Shown here: positions 1-8,410 of the stretch, one piece after another
Numbering within the stretch: the first letter of the stretch is position 1
How the letters are laid out: the number at the start of each line of letters is the position of its first letter
NCBI RefSeq assembly: GCF_001723685.1
Contig: NZ_MCBX01000004.1
Span: 1-64,000, forward strand
Direction of reading: 5' to 3'
Length of the DNA stretch: 64,000 bases
Source of the DNA: Candidatus Marithrix sp. Canyon 246
Lineage (GTDB): Bacteria > Pseudomonadota > Gammaproteobacteria > Beggiatoales > Beggiatoaceae
Made by a program: the position numbers and the translations under genes
Notes under the pieces: model-generated
Seen by the model: only the letters and a program-made list of their open reading frames with translations
What the model was told of the DNA's origin: nothing
Databases searched by the model: none

Positions 1-89
1 AACGCTTTTTAAATAATTTACGTAAGCGTGTTTATCTTGGTGTGGGGGTTTTAGGGAAAGAAATTGGTTATAAAATTGAAAAGGCATAA
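1..89 (+). CDS. 3' end of an AAA-ATPase/PD-(D/E)XK protein (partial)
   Basis: The window opens inside the last codons of a gene that ends with TAA at 87-89. The sequence is identical to the 3' end of the complete gene that follows (1567-1655), and the identity continues across the stop and into the next start, 127 bases in all. It is therefore the tail of another member of the same tandem family. Only the C-terminal end of the PD-(D/E)XK nuclease-like domain is visible; the rest lies outside the window. Confidence 0.85.
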   Translation, partial: RFLNNLRKRVYLGVGVLGKEIGYKIEKA

Positions 90-92
90 AAC

Positions 93-1655
93 ATGAAAAA
101 ATTACCCATAGGCATTCAAACATTTTCAGAAATAATCACAGAAGATTATTTATATGTAGATAAGACTAAAGAAATTACTGAATTATTGCAAGGAGGTAAA
201 TATTTATTTCTATCTCGCCCTCGCAGATTCGGCAAATCTTTACTAATTTCAACATTAGCAGAAATATTTTCAGGCAATCAACAACTTTTTCAAGGCTTAT
301 ATATTTATGATCAGATTGACTGGCAATCTTATCCAGTTATTATTATTGATTTCAATAAAATTTCATACACGAATGACGAAGTCTTTAAAACATCATTATT
401 ATCATTTTTAGATAAGGCTGCCGCTAAATATGACATTAAACTATCTGATATATTTATTAAGGATAAATTTGGAGAATTAATAGAAAAAATCTCAGAAAAG
501 ACTCAGAAAAAAGTTGTAATTTTAATAGATGAATATGATAAACCAATAGTTGAGCATATTGATGATATAGAAAAAGCAATAAAAAATCGTGAAATAGTGC
601 GAGATTTTTTTGGTATTTTGAAATCTTCTGATCCATTTCTACGCTTTGTATTCCTTACTGGTGTCTCTAAATTTTCTCGTGTTTCGATTTTTTCTGAATT
701 AAATAATGTAAGGGATATTACATTTTCAAGACAATTTGCCACATTGTGTGGATATACACAAATAGAATTAGAAACTAATTTTGAGTCTTATATTCAAAAT
801 CTTGGCACTGTTTTAGAAATCAAAAAACCAGTTTTACTAACTAAAATTAAGACTTGGTATAATGGCTATTCATGGAATGCTAAAGATAAAATGTATAATC
901 CGTTCTCAATTCTTAATTTATTTATGGATCAACGCTTTAGTAATTATTGGTTTGCAACTGGCACTCCAACTTTTTTAATGAAGCTAATCAAAAAAACAGA
1001 ACTTGATACCACCGAATTTGAAAATAAAAAAGTGTCTGAAATTCTGTTTGATAGTTACAATCTTGAAAATCTAAATATATTCGCACTTTTATTTCAAACT
1101 GGTTATTTGACTATAAGTGAAATCAATCAAAAATCCAGAACAATTCAATATATATTAAATTATCCTAATTTTGAAGTAAAACAAGCTTTTATGACTTTTC
1201 TATTTAGTAATTTTACTAAAAATGATTTAGGAGATATTCAACCAGCGGCAGAAGATTTACTTGATTGTTTAGAAAATGATGATATTGAAGGTTTTATAAA
1301 TATAATCCGTGCCTTATTTGCCAAAATTCCATACAACTTACATATCAAGAAGGAAGCTTATTATCATTCTTTATTTTATATGGTAGCAGTGTTAATGGGT
1401 GTTGAGATTGATTTAGAAATATTAACAGATAAGGGGCGTATTGACGGCGTATTGGAATTTGAGAACAAGATTTATTTGATTGAATTCAAATATGCTGAAA
1501 AAGGCACTAAAATGGATAATTTGACTAATAAAGCTATTGCGCAAATCAAAGACAAAAATTATGGAGAACGCTTTTTAAATAATTTACGTAAGCGTGTTTA
1601 TCTTGGTGTGGGGGTTTTAGGGAAAGAAATTGGTTATAAAATTGAAAAGGCATAA
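93..1655 (+). CDS. AAA-ATPase-like protein with C-terminal PD-(D/E)XK nuclease-like domain
   Basis: This 520-residue protein matches the widespread family that joins an AAA-ATPase-like domain (PF09820 type) to a C-terminal PDDEXK_9-like domain (PF08011 type). The N-terminal signature is PIGIQTF followed by YVDKT. A degenerate P-loop RPRRFGKSLL lies near residue 42 and a Walker B-like VVILIDEYD near residue 141. In the C-terminal domain, D451 and E464-F-K466 fit the D-(x)n-ExK nuclease core. The start lies 3 bases after the stop of the preceding paralogue, and the stop lies 3 bases before the next copy, so the genes form a tandem array and are probably co-transcribed. Members are often multicopy and decaying. 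The cellular role is not established; defence or mobile-element roles have been suggested but are inference here. Confidence 0.85.
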   Translation: MKKLPIGIQTFSEIITEDYLYVDKTKEITELLQGGKYLFLSRPRRFGKSLLISTLAEIFSGNQQLFQGLYIYDQIDWQSYPVIIIDFNKISYTNDEVFKTSLLSFLDKAAAKYDIKLSDIFIKDKFGELIEKISEKTQKKVVILIDEYDKPIVEHIDDIEKAIKNREIVRDFFGILKSSDPFLRFVFLTGVSKFSRVSIFSELNNVRDITFSRQFATLCGYTQIELETNFESYIQNLGTVLEIKKPVLLTKIKTWYNGYSWNAKDKMYNPFSILNLFMDQRFSNYWFATGTPTFLMKLIKKTELDTTEFENKKVSEILFDSYNLENLNIFALLFQTGYLTISEINQKSRTIQYILNYPNFEVKQAFMTFLFSNFTKNDLGDIQPAAEDLLDCLENDDIEGFINIIRALFAKIPYNLHIKKEAYYHSLFYMVAVLMGVEIDLEILTDKGRIDGVLEFENKIYLIEFKYAEKGTKMDNLTNKAIAQIKDKNYGERFLNNLRKRVYLGVGVLGKEIGYKIEKA

Positions 1656-1658
1656 AAC

Positions 1659-2226
1659 ATGAAAAAATTACCCATAGGCATTCAAACATTTTCTAAGATT
1701 ATAAAAGGCAACTATCTATATGTTGATAAAACTCAACAGATTGCTGAATTAATTGAATCAGGAGAATATTTTTTTCTCTCTCGCCCTCGCAGATTCGGCA
1801 AATCTTTTTCAGGCAATCAACAACTTTTTCAGGGTTTATATATCTATGATCAGATTGACTGGCAATCTTATCCAATTATTATTATTGATTTCAATCTAAT
1901 ATCTAATACTAATGATGAACTATTTATGTCGGTACATATAAATCTTTTAACATATTTACATAATATTAAGTACAGCGAATTACGTGGATAAACAAATTAT
2001 TTAAATTAAACTTTATTAGTTTATCCACGTAATTCGTTGTACTTATTTTTGTTAATAAACTTTTGCGTACCTACTTAAAAGCTAATTATTGTCATATTTA
2101 GATGATATTGCCGCTAAATATGATAAACCAATAATTGAGCATATTGACGATATAGAAAAAGCAACAAGCCACGCTATGTGGATATACACAAACAGAATTA
2201 GAAGCTAATTTTGAGTCTTATATCCA
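1659..2226 (+). pseudogene. Decayed third copy of the AAA-ATPase/PD-(D/E)XK gene
   Basis: The frame starting at 1659 repeats the family N-terminus (PIGIQTF, YVDKT, RPRRFGKS). It then lacks nine residues straight after the P-loop (LLISTLAEI in the intact copy), which removes the P-loop context. After NTNDE it runs into the 188-bp hairpin repeat and stops at 1991. Beyond the repeat, 2106-2226 still carries short, internally deleted pieces of the parent gene, corresponding to parent positions near 420-430, 536-580 and 738-798. The copy is a pseudogene broken by internal deletions and a repeat insertion. The first 35 bases (1659-1693) match the intact gene perfectly. Confidence 0.85.
1923..2110. 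repeat. 188-bp hairpin element, copy A (77-bp core at 1968-2044)
   Basis: This segment is essentially identical to 3352-3539. Its core is a 26-bp inverted repeat (1968-1993 and 2019-2044, beginning AAGTACAGCG and ending CGTTGTACTT) around a 25-base AT-only-but-one spacer (1994-2018). The arms pair perfectly except for one G-T wobble. Weaker outer complementarity (GGTACAT near 1931 against GCGTACC near 2065) hints at longer terminal inverted repeats. There is no coding capacity, so it looks like a small non-autonomous element. It interrupts an AAA-ATPase relic. Confidence 0.85.
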
Positions 2227-2536
2227 GTTATACTTGGATAATAAATAATGATGATAAACCATCTGATATTACAATAACAACAGAAGCGGTTATTATTGGA
2301 GGAATAATAAGTGGTAATATTAAGAGTGAAGGTGTGATAATTAATAAAAAAGATCGCGCTTTACTGACAAATGTGATTCTCACACAAGATGTAAAATTAG
2401 CTGCTGATGTATCTCCTAATTAGAAATTGATGTATTTGCACCACCGGCTATACAAGTACCTGAAGCATTACAAATGGCTTTAAAAGAATTTAAAATTGAC
2501 ATTGATGATATTGGTAATATTCAAGTAACAGAATAA
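2227..2536 (+). pseudogene. Relic of a repeat-rich (beta-helix-like) protein
   Basis: After the AAA-ATPase relic, an open frame to 2423 encodes a segment with TTEAVIIGGIISGNIKSEG, a pattern like the short right-handed-helix repeats of large bacterial surface or polymer-forming proteins. A second segment in another frame (about 2430-2536) reads APPAIQVPEALQMALKEF and ends at TAA 2534-2536. The frame break and the lack of a credible start argue for a remnant rather than a gene. The family assignment is by pattern only. Confidence 0.4.
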
Positions 2537-2598
2537 CATATCCTAATGGAGCAAAGCAATCTATAATTAGAAAAACCTTGTGAACTTAACTCAATATT

Positions 2599-2916
2599 TT
2601 AATGGCAACCACAATGATAAAACTCTTTTCCAACTCGTTTAATATGTTCAAGTAAATCTGAATTGTCTATTTGATTATATATAGAAACATCAAATGTGTA
2701 AGGTAATAATAAATCATCTAGTTCAAGATTAATTTTATTAATTAATTGTAAATTCAAATTTTTGCCTTTAATAGTTAAATCAATATCAGAACCATGTTTA
2801 TTTGTACCTTTTGCTCGTGAACCATATAATATAACTTGTTCTATCTCAGGAAAAGACTGAAAAACTTTAATAATTTTATTTATTGTCTGTTCTTTTAATC
2901 CAAATTTCATTTTCAT
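2599..2916 (-). CDS. mntA: MNT-type nucleotidyltransferase antitoxin
   Basis: This 105-residue protein is a minimal nucleotidyltransferase of the MntA/HI0073 type. The GSX10DXD active-site motif is complete: G32-S33, then D44 and D46 in HGSDIDL, with a further acidic residue at D76 (TFDVSIY). It lies downstream of and overlaps by 41 bases the HEPN-family gene on the same strand, so the two are translationally coupled. In studied HEPN-MNT pairs the MNT protein modifies the HEPN toxin with AMP at a tyrosine and neutralises it. The C-terminus is unusual in ending with a Cys/His cluster (HCGCH). The gene lies between two direct copies of the 188-bp hairpin repeat. Confidence 0.85.
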   Translation of the reverse strand: MKMKFGLKEQTINKIIKVFQSFPEIEQVILYGSRAKGTNKHGSDIDLTIKGKNLNLQLINKINLELDDLLLPYTFDVSIYNQIDNSDLLEHIKRVGKEFYHCGCH

Positions 2917-3334
2917 CTATTTCTTTTTGCATTAAGCTTTGCATTACTGTTTGTAATTCAGTAAATAAGGGGTAATAAGTATTTATAATCGCTGTTACTA
3001 TATCATGTGCTGTATCTTCATTGTAAGTATGGGAAGATTGATTTCGACTTTTGATCATATCCATCCAAGCTTCACCATCATAAATGAGTTCAACTTTAAA
3101 TGCTTCTCTGGTAGCATCTCTTGAACCTTTAATACTATTATTACCCTGATATGCTAAATAATCTTTTAGAGTGTTCCACGCTAATTCATGGGTATATTCA
3201 AAACCTTGTATCATACCTTGATTTTCTAAATCAGATAATTGTCGTTCTATACTAATTTTTACCGCTGCTTCTAATTGAGCTAATGCTTTTTTGTAATTAG
3301 AAAAACGTTGTATCCATCTTATATCTTGATTCAT
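2876..3334 (-). CDS. hepT: HEPN-family toxin (HI0074-like nucleotidyltransferase partner)
   Basis: This 152-residue, mainly helical protein belongs to the HI0074 'nucleotidyltransferase substrate-binding' family, a HEPN four-helix bundle. The diagnostic RX4HXY motif is intact: R97, H102 and Y104 within SRNQSSHTYNE. In characterised pairs the Arg and His form the RNase site and the Tyr is the residue adenylylated by the MNT partner. Here the HEPN gene is first and its 3' end overlaps the MNT gene. The intact motifs suggest a working toxin-antitoxin module, but activity is inference. The start ATG (3332-3334) is preceded by AGGAGT on the minus strand. Confidence 0.85.
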   Translation of the reverse strand: MNQDIRWIQRFSNYKKALAQLEAAVKISIERQLSDLENQGMIQGFEYTHELAWNTLKDYLAYQGNNSIKGSRDATREAFKVELIYDGEAWMDMIKSRNQSSHTYNEDTAHDIVTAIINTYYPLFTELQTVMQSLMQKEIDENEIWIKRTDNK

Positions 3335-3351
3335 ATCATAACTCCTAAATT

Positions 3352-3539
3352 TTTATGTCGGTACATATAAATCTTTTAACATATTTACATAATATTAAGT
3401 ACAGCGAATTACGTGGATAAACAAATTATTTAAATTAAACTTTATTAGTTTATCCACGTAATTCGTTGTACTTATTTTTGTTAATAAACTTTTGCGTACC
3501 TACTTAAAAGCTAATTATTGTCATATTTAGATGATATTG
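3352..3539. repeat. 188-bp hairpin element, copy B (77-bp core at 3397-3473)
   Basis: This is a direct-orientation copy of 1923-2110. The core has arms at 3397-3422 and 3448-3473, with the 25-base spacer in the same orientation as copy A. It begins 18 bases upstream of the HEPN start codon, so it covers the likely promoter region of the HEPN-MNT operon and may supply or affect its expression. The right end runs directly into another AAA-ATPase relic. Confidence 0.85.
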
Positions 3540-3636
3540 ACGATATAGAAAAAGCAACAAAGTTTCCATTTTTTCTGAATTAAATAATGTAAGGGATATT
3601 ACCTTTTCAAGACAATTTGCCACGCTATGTGGATAT
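3540..3636 (+). pseudogene. Short relic of the AAA-ATPase/PD-(D/E)XK gene
   Basis: Bases 3540-3636 carry two pieces of the AAA-ATPase gene fused by a deletion, matching parent positions near 565-580 and 683-752 (for example TTTTCTGAATTAAATAATG). No reading frame of any length survives. The relic stops at a half-site of the dispersed CCTGACAGG palindrome (ACCTGTCAGGTTTA, 3637-3650), which suggests that the palindrome marked or caused the breakpoint. Confidence 0.7.
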
Positions 3637-3656
3637 ACCTGTCAGGTTTAATTGCA

Positions 3657-4127
3657 TCAAAACACCCACAACAAATAATTAACAAACACCAAAAACAGAT
3701 AAAAAACACTAGTAGATAAAGCGGATAAACCACGCCAATACATTCTAAATTTAGTCGATTCTGATTCAGAAAATGTCATTGGATAAACAACATTGGCTGG
3801 AAATTCTAAGGATTCAAAGCTGTTATCAAGGGCTGTTTTATCATTTAAAAATTCAGTCAGTTTCGCTGAAGCGGCTAAATATCGAGCCTGTAAACCTCTA
3901 AAAAAACCCTCCAACAACCAAAAACCAATAATCACAATAGCTCCCAAAGAAACCATCTCTGTATTATTACTACTAAATGCCCAACCTATGAGGGCAATCC
4001 AAACTGTGATGCAGCCTGCCTTGATTTTGGACAAAATTTCATCCAAGCGACTTATATGCCGCTGTAATTCATCAGCACCTTTTTCTAGCATGGTTTTTTG
4101 AAATTCAAATCTATTTGTATTTTTCAT
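3657..4127 (-). CDS. Small membrane protein of unknown function
   Basis: This 156-residue protein has a charged, probably helical cytoplasmic N-terminus (about residues 1-36), two adjacent hydrophobic segments (about 37-53 and 60-77), a soluble loop of about 55 residues, and a third hydrophobic segment at the C-terminus (about 134-155). No catalytic motif is visible. The layout resembles small two- or three-helix membrane proteins such as SLATT-type effectors, but the similarity is too weak for a name. It stands alone on the minus strand beside the HEPN-MNT module and is divergent from the large secreted protein gene at 4247. Confidence 0.6.
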   Translation of the reverse strand: MKNTNRFEFQKTMLEKGADELQRHISRLDEILSKIKAGCITVWIALIGWAFSSNNTEMVSLGAIVIIGFWLLEGFFRGLQARYLAASAKLTEFLNDKTALDNSFESLEFPANVVYPMTFSESESTKFRMYWRGLSALSTSVFYLFLVFVNYLLWVF

Positions 4128-4246
4128 GATTTCTATAAATAAAATTTAGTAAAACTTTTTTTGGCGAAAAATTCTCATCTGTCCGTCTATAAAATATGTA
4201 GTCTAATTTCAATGTTTACCAATACAAAAAGAAAGGACAAGTTATT

Positions 4247-7200
4247 ATGAGAAAACGACAGATACTTATATTCTTGATAGCCATCATACACTATCAGGCT
4301 TTTGCAACTAATCATATTGTTAGTATAAATGAAATAATGGCAGGATTAAATGGTGATTCTAATGTGCAATTTGTTGAAATGTCTGTTCCTTTAGGACAAC
4401 ATTTATGGGGTCCACAAGGGAGTGAATCAGTAGGTAGAACTATGTTGGTGTTTTTTAATGCCAATGATCAGCAAACTGGTCGTTTTGTTTTCCCTAGTAA
4501 TCCTAATGTAACTCAGTCTGAACACATTATACTTATTGCAACTCAAGCATTTGCTGATTTGCCGGGCGCACCTACACCTGATTTTATTATGCCTCGTGAA
4601 ATTATACCTATTACTGGTAAGGTTTGTTTTCAAGGAAATTCTGATAATCCCGGTCACTTTGGAGTAAATCTATGCCTTTCTTATGGTGGTTTAACTTCAT
4701 TACCAATTTTAGGCGCACGTAGTTTATCCCGTTTTCAAAATTTTCATAATCATGGAAGTCATAATAATGCTGATTTTCAATTAGATAATCCTACACCTGC
4801 AACTACACAAGTCGGAAATGATCATGATTTTTTAGAAAATCATGATGGAGAAATAACTCTAACTGAATCAAGCATTAAGGAACAGGGTCATAATGTATTT
4901 ATGAGGGAAACCTTTGAGGGTAATGGTCGCACCTGTAATACTTGTCATATTAAGCCGCATTTGGGTCTAAATCCTGAACAAATTGATGCTTTACCTGCCA
5001 CTGATCCATTATTTATTGCTGAATTTAATCTTAATACTCTGCAATTAAGTGCTAAATCTCAACCTAGCGATTTGCGAGGAATTATAACTGATAGCAATAG
5101 TAATACTGCAAAAATACTTTCTGGTACCAATGATACTTATCTTATTTATGGTGGTAGTAATTTAAATGGTACTGTCACAGATAGTAATGGTAATACTGGT
5201 TCAATCAGTCAATTTACTGCTGGTGGATTGAATCAATTAGAAAATCCTACTTTAATGAAAGGTCAAAATCCCAGTGGAATTAAACGCGCTTTAATTTTAG
5301 AAAATGTTAATGGTACAGATAAGCCTGAATTTATGCGAAATTCTCCACATCTTCTTAATGTCGGAGAAACTGGACCATTTGGTTGGAGTCCACCCTTTGG
5401 TGGTGCTAATACCTTGCAAGATTTTGCAGCAGGAGCAGTTAAACAGCATTTTCCTAGAACTTTACAACGTCAATTTGGCAGCGATTTTAGAGAACCATTG
5501 CAAGCAGAATTAGATGCAATGGACGTTTTTATGAAACAAGTAGCTGTCTCCAGCCAACGTGATTTAGATAAATTAGCAACTACAGCAGCTCAAAAACGTG
5601 GTCGCGATTTCTTTGAAGGTGTTGCCAAATGTTCTGTTTGCCATAGTGGTGATGTATTAGCACATGCTAGTGGCGAATTTAATACTCAGGAAGGTGTAAA
5701 TGAAGATTTTAATACTGGGGTTGCCAAGCAAGCTATTAATACTACAGATGGTTTACCAACTGAACAAGCACCAGATACACCTGCTAATAGTAGAAAATTT
5801 AATATTTCTTCATTATTAGGTACTTGCATGACCCGCCCTTGGTTTCATGATGGTTCAGCGGCAACGCTACGAGACGCTGTAAAATTTTATGATTCAAGTG
5901 AATTTATCACTTCACCCGCAGCCGGTAAAATTGGTGGTGCCCCGGGTTTAAATGACAATATGATAAATGATATTACTGCTTTTCTACAAGCTTTAGTTGA
6001 TTTACCAGTTGATTTTCCATTATCTCTAAGCTTTACAGAGCAAACAGTTAATCAATCATCACCACAACAAACAGTACAAATTACCAATATAAGTGCAGAT
6101 GGTGTGCGAATTATCAATGCTCAAATGGTCGGTTCTCATTCTAATAGTTTCAATCTTGTAACTTCAGTATCCACTACTCTTTTTAATACTGGTCAACAAA
6201 AGTCACTAAATATAGTATTTGAACCTAAACAAGCAGGAGCATTAACAGCCATTTTAGAGCTTACTATTGAAAGTGATAATGCTAACGCGCCATGCGCTCC
6301 TTATAAAATTGGTATTAGCCTAACAGGTGAAGGTAAAGTGCCTCCGGGTGATGGTATATTTAATATATCTGGTACTCCAAGTGATTTAGAAAATATTGGA
6401 ATAGCAGGTGTTGAAATAGTTCGTAATGGTAGTAACAGTGGCGCAGTTTCTGTAGATATTGAAATTACAGGTGGTACAGCTTCATGCCCTGATGATTATG
6501 AATTAACTATGGGAGGATGTTTAACTGGTACATTAAATTGGGCTGATGGCGATAATAGTCCACGTCGTCCATTTGTAATTAAAAATGATACTCAAAATGA
6601 ACCAAATGAAACGATTACATTTAAATTGTTAAATCCCGGTAATGGTGCGGTATTAGGAACTGATATAGCAAAAACCTTTACTATTATTGACAAACCAGTG
6701 GGTACAGGCACTGGAAATACTGCTGATGAACTAATTCCTACTTATCAAATAGGTCAAAACAAGGTTAATATTGGGCGCGTTACTATTAAAGAAACAGTAG
6801 CAGGCTTACTACAACTCAATAAAACCATTACATTTACCTTACCAAATGGTACTAATTGGGAAACAGCTCCAAGCATATCAGGAACTAATGGCATCAGCTT
6901 CAGTGAAGCCCAAAATTTCACATTAGGTGATACAACAGTAACTTTCCTAATAACAGCAACATCTAATGATTCTCCATCAGAAATTACCTTTAGTGGTAGA
7001 AATGTTATGAATATTGGAAATAACTTTACAGCAGGAGCTATTAAGGTTGCCATAGCTGGTAATTCAGGAGTAACACATGGTGAAGTTCAAATTGCTATAG
7101 CAGGTGATAACACCACAACAGCTACAACAACACCAGTAGTAATTAACAGCAATACAGCAACAAGCAATCCTTCACAAACTGCATCAGCGATTTACATAAT

Positions 7201-7705
7201 TAGTAATAAGAACCCAGAAAAAGCAGGTGATATTACTTTCAATAAATTTATGATGGAATTATATCAACCACTTACAGACAAACCTACAGGAGAATATGCA
7301 ATATTTTCTGCACCAGCAGGAAGCAATTTCACATTAGAAGTATTGCCGGGATTTAATGATGTTCGTATTCCACAAACGACAATAAATGCCTTAACTAATA
7401 TGGCACAAGTTCAAATAATATCTATTATTCCTAATCGAGTAGCCTCAACAGAAGGATTTAAATATCCAGTATGTTCAGCCGCGAAAATTGGTCAAAACAA
7501 TAATAGTCTGCCAGCCTTTTCAAGAATACAAGAAACTTTATGTATTCCTAATATTAAAATAGCTAATGTGGTTAATTTACCAGATGGTAATAACATTCAA
7601 CTAAGACAAGAATGCCAAGAAATAACAATGGATATGTCAACCACACAAAACGATATATTAAAAATCAAACAAATTAGAAAGATTCCTACAAATAATTGTC
7701 AATAA
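4247..7705 (+). CDS. Large secreted di-haem cytochrome c peroxidase-like protein with Calx-beta domain
   Basis: This 1152-residue exported protein has a signal peptide (about residues 1-21). The N-terminal part (INEIMAG ... QFVEMS) resembles a lamin-tail-like domain. The middle has two haem c sites, CNTCH at 230-234 and CSVCH at 462-466, followed by PWFHDGSAATL near residue 530, which matches the region after the second haem in di-haem cytochrome c peroxidase/MauG proteins. Then come an Ig-like choice-of-anchor-type domain (about 590-700), a Calx-beta-like domain (about 705-800) and a four-cysteine C-terminal domain (about 985-1152) that is also encoded alone by the next gene. It probably acts outside the inner membrane in electron transfer or peroxide chemistry; the substrate is unknown. 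An RBS, GAAAGGA, lies at 4230-4236. Confidence 0.8.
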   Translation: MRKRQILIFLIAIIHYQAFATNHIVSINEIMAGLNGDSNVQFVEMSVPLGQHLWGPQGSESVGRTMLVFFNANDQQTGRFVFPSNPNVTQSEHIILIATQAFADLPGAPTPDFIMPREIIPITGKVCFQGNSDNPGHFGVNLCLSYGGLTSLPILGARSLSRFQNFHNHGSHNNADFQLDNPTPATTQVGNDHDFLENHDGEITLTESSIKEQGHNVFMRETFEGNGRTCNTCHIKPHLGLNPEQIDALPATDPLFIAEFNLNTLQLSAKSQPSDLRGIITDSNSNTAKILSGTNDTYLIYGGSNLNGTVTDSNGNTGSISQFTAGGLNQLENPTLMKGQNPSGIKRALILENVNGTDKPEFMRNSPHLLNVGETGPFGWSPPFGGANTLQDFAAGAVKQHFPRTLQRQFGSDFREPLQAELDAMDVFMKQVAVSSQRDLDKLATTAAQKRGRDFFEGVAKCSVCHSGDVLAHASGEFNTQEGVNEDFNTGVAKQAINTTDGLPTEQAPDTPANSRKFNISSLLGTCMTRPWFHDGSAATLRDAVKFYDSSEFITSPAAGKIGGAPGLNDNMINDITAFLQALVDLPVDFPLSLSFTEQTVNQSSPQQTVQITNISADGVRIINAQMVGSHSNSFNLVTSVSTTLFNTGQQKSLNIVFEPKQAGALTAILELTIESDNANAPCAPYKIGISLTGEGKVPPGDGIFNISGTPSDLENIGIAGVEIVRNGSNSGAVSVDIEITGGTASCPDDYELTMGGCLTGTLNWADGDNSPRRPFVIKNDTQNEPNETITFKLLNPGNGAVLGTDIAKTFTIIDKPVGTGTGNTADELIPTYQIGQNKVNIGRVTIKETVAGLLQLNKTITFTLPNGTNWETAPSISGTNGISFSEAQNFTLGDTTVTFLITATSNDSPSEITFSGRNVMNIGNNFTAGAIKVAIAGNSGVTHGEVQIAIAGDNTTTATTTPVVINSNTATSNPSQTASAIYIISNKNPEKAGDITFNKFMMELYQPLTDKPTGEYAIFSAPAGSNFTLEVLPGFNDVRIPQTTINALTNMAQVQIISIIPNRVASTEGFKYPVCSAAKIGQNNNSLPAFSRIQETLCIPNIKIANVVNLPDGNNIQLRQECQEITMDMSTTQNDILKIKQIRKIPTNNCQ

Positions 7706-7719
7706 CTGGAGCATCAAAA

Positions 7720-8355
7720 ATGAACATTAAAAATAAAGTACTATCTATAGCAATAGCAGGTTGTTTAAGTGCAAGTTTAACTGGATTAGAAGCAGCACCA
7801 TCAGCAACATACAACGCAATAGCAAATGATCTGACCAAATCAGGCGAGATTACATTTGAGAAATTTATGATTGAATTATATGATCCGCTAACAGACGAAC
7901 CAATTGGAGAATACGCCTTATTTGAAGCACCTATAGGATTCTATGATGATGGAACCAATAGTTTCAAATTAGACATACTTCCCGGCTTTAAAGATGTTCG
8001 TATTCCAATGGAAACAATTGACGCATTAGGCAATGTAACCAGTGTAAGTGTAGTATCAATAATACCCGGCGGCAATTCTCAAAATATTACCATTCCAGTA
8101 TGCGCCGCTGCACAAATTGGAGCCACACTAACAAGCGACGTAGCTGGAACAAGCTTCCCAGCATACTCAGCAGCTCAACATAAATTTTGTATTCCGAGCC
8201 TAGCAATTCCTAAAGTAGCAGTGTTACCCGGAGGAAAAACCATATCAGTAGCACCAGATTGCTATGAAGTAACTTTAGATACAGCAACTACACAAAAAAA
8301 TGGTGTATTAAAAATCACAAATAATGTACCTATTGATAAAAACCTTTGTCAATAA
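7720..8355 (+). CDS. Secreted stand-alone homologue of the preceding protein's C-terminal domain
   Basis: The protein has 211 residues from the ATG at 7720, which has GGAG at 7708-7711; an in-frame TTG at 7696 overlaps the upstream gene and is less likely. A signal peptide (about residues 1-26, ending GLEAA) is followed by one domain clearly homologous to residues 985-1152 of the upstream protein. Shared blocks include ELYDPLTD, GEYALF, LPGFKDVRIP and PVCAAAQIG, with four matching cysteines and a terminal CQ. The genes are 14 bases apart and surely one operon. The domain is not recognised. A partner or decoy of the larger protein, or a homotypic assembly, is plausible inference. Confidence 0.75.
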   Translation: MNIKNKVLSIAIAGCLSASLTGLEAAPSATYNAIANDLTKSGEITFEKFMIELYDPLTDEPIGEYALFEAPIGFYDDGTNSFKLDILPGFKDVRIPMETIDALGNVTSVSVVSIIPGGNSQNITIPVCAAAQIGATLTSDVAGTSFPAYSAAQHKFCIPSLAIPKVAVLPGGKTISVAPDCYEVTLDTATTQKNGVLKITNNVPIDKNLCQ

Positions 8356-8360
8356 CAATC

Positions 8361-8393
8361 AAACCTGACAGGTTTTAAAAACCTGTCAGGTTT
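8361..8393. terminator. CCTGACAGG palindrome acting as terminator
   Basis: Six bases after the stop of the secreted gene lies a perfect hairpin, AAACCTGACAGGTTTT followed by its complement and a T-run. It belongs to a palindrome family with further copies at 38722, 38958, 43035 and 47784 and a half-site at 3637. Its position and T-tract fit an intrinsic terminator. Confidence 0.75.
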
Positions 8394-8410
8394 TTAGAGA
8401 CTAGACTCAA

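Noticed and set aside
7696-7719. TTG start giving a longer form of the second secreted protein
   Set aside because: It overlaps the upstream stop and adds residues before a good signal peptide; the ATG at 7720 has a well-placed GGAG.
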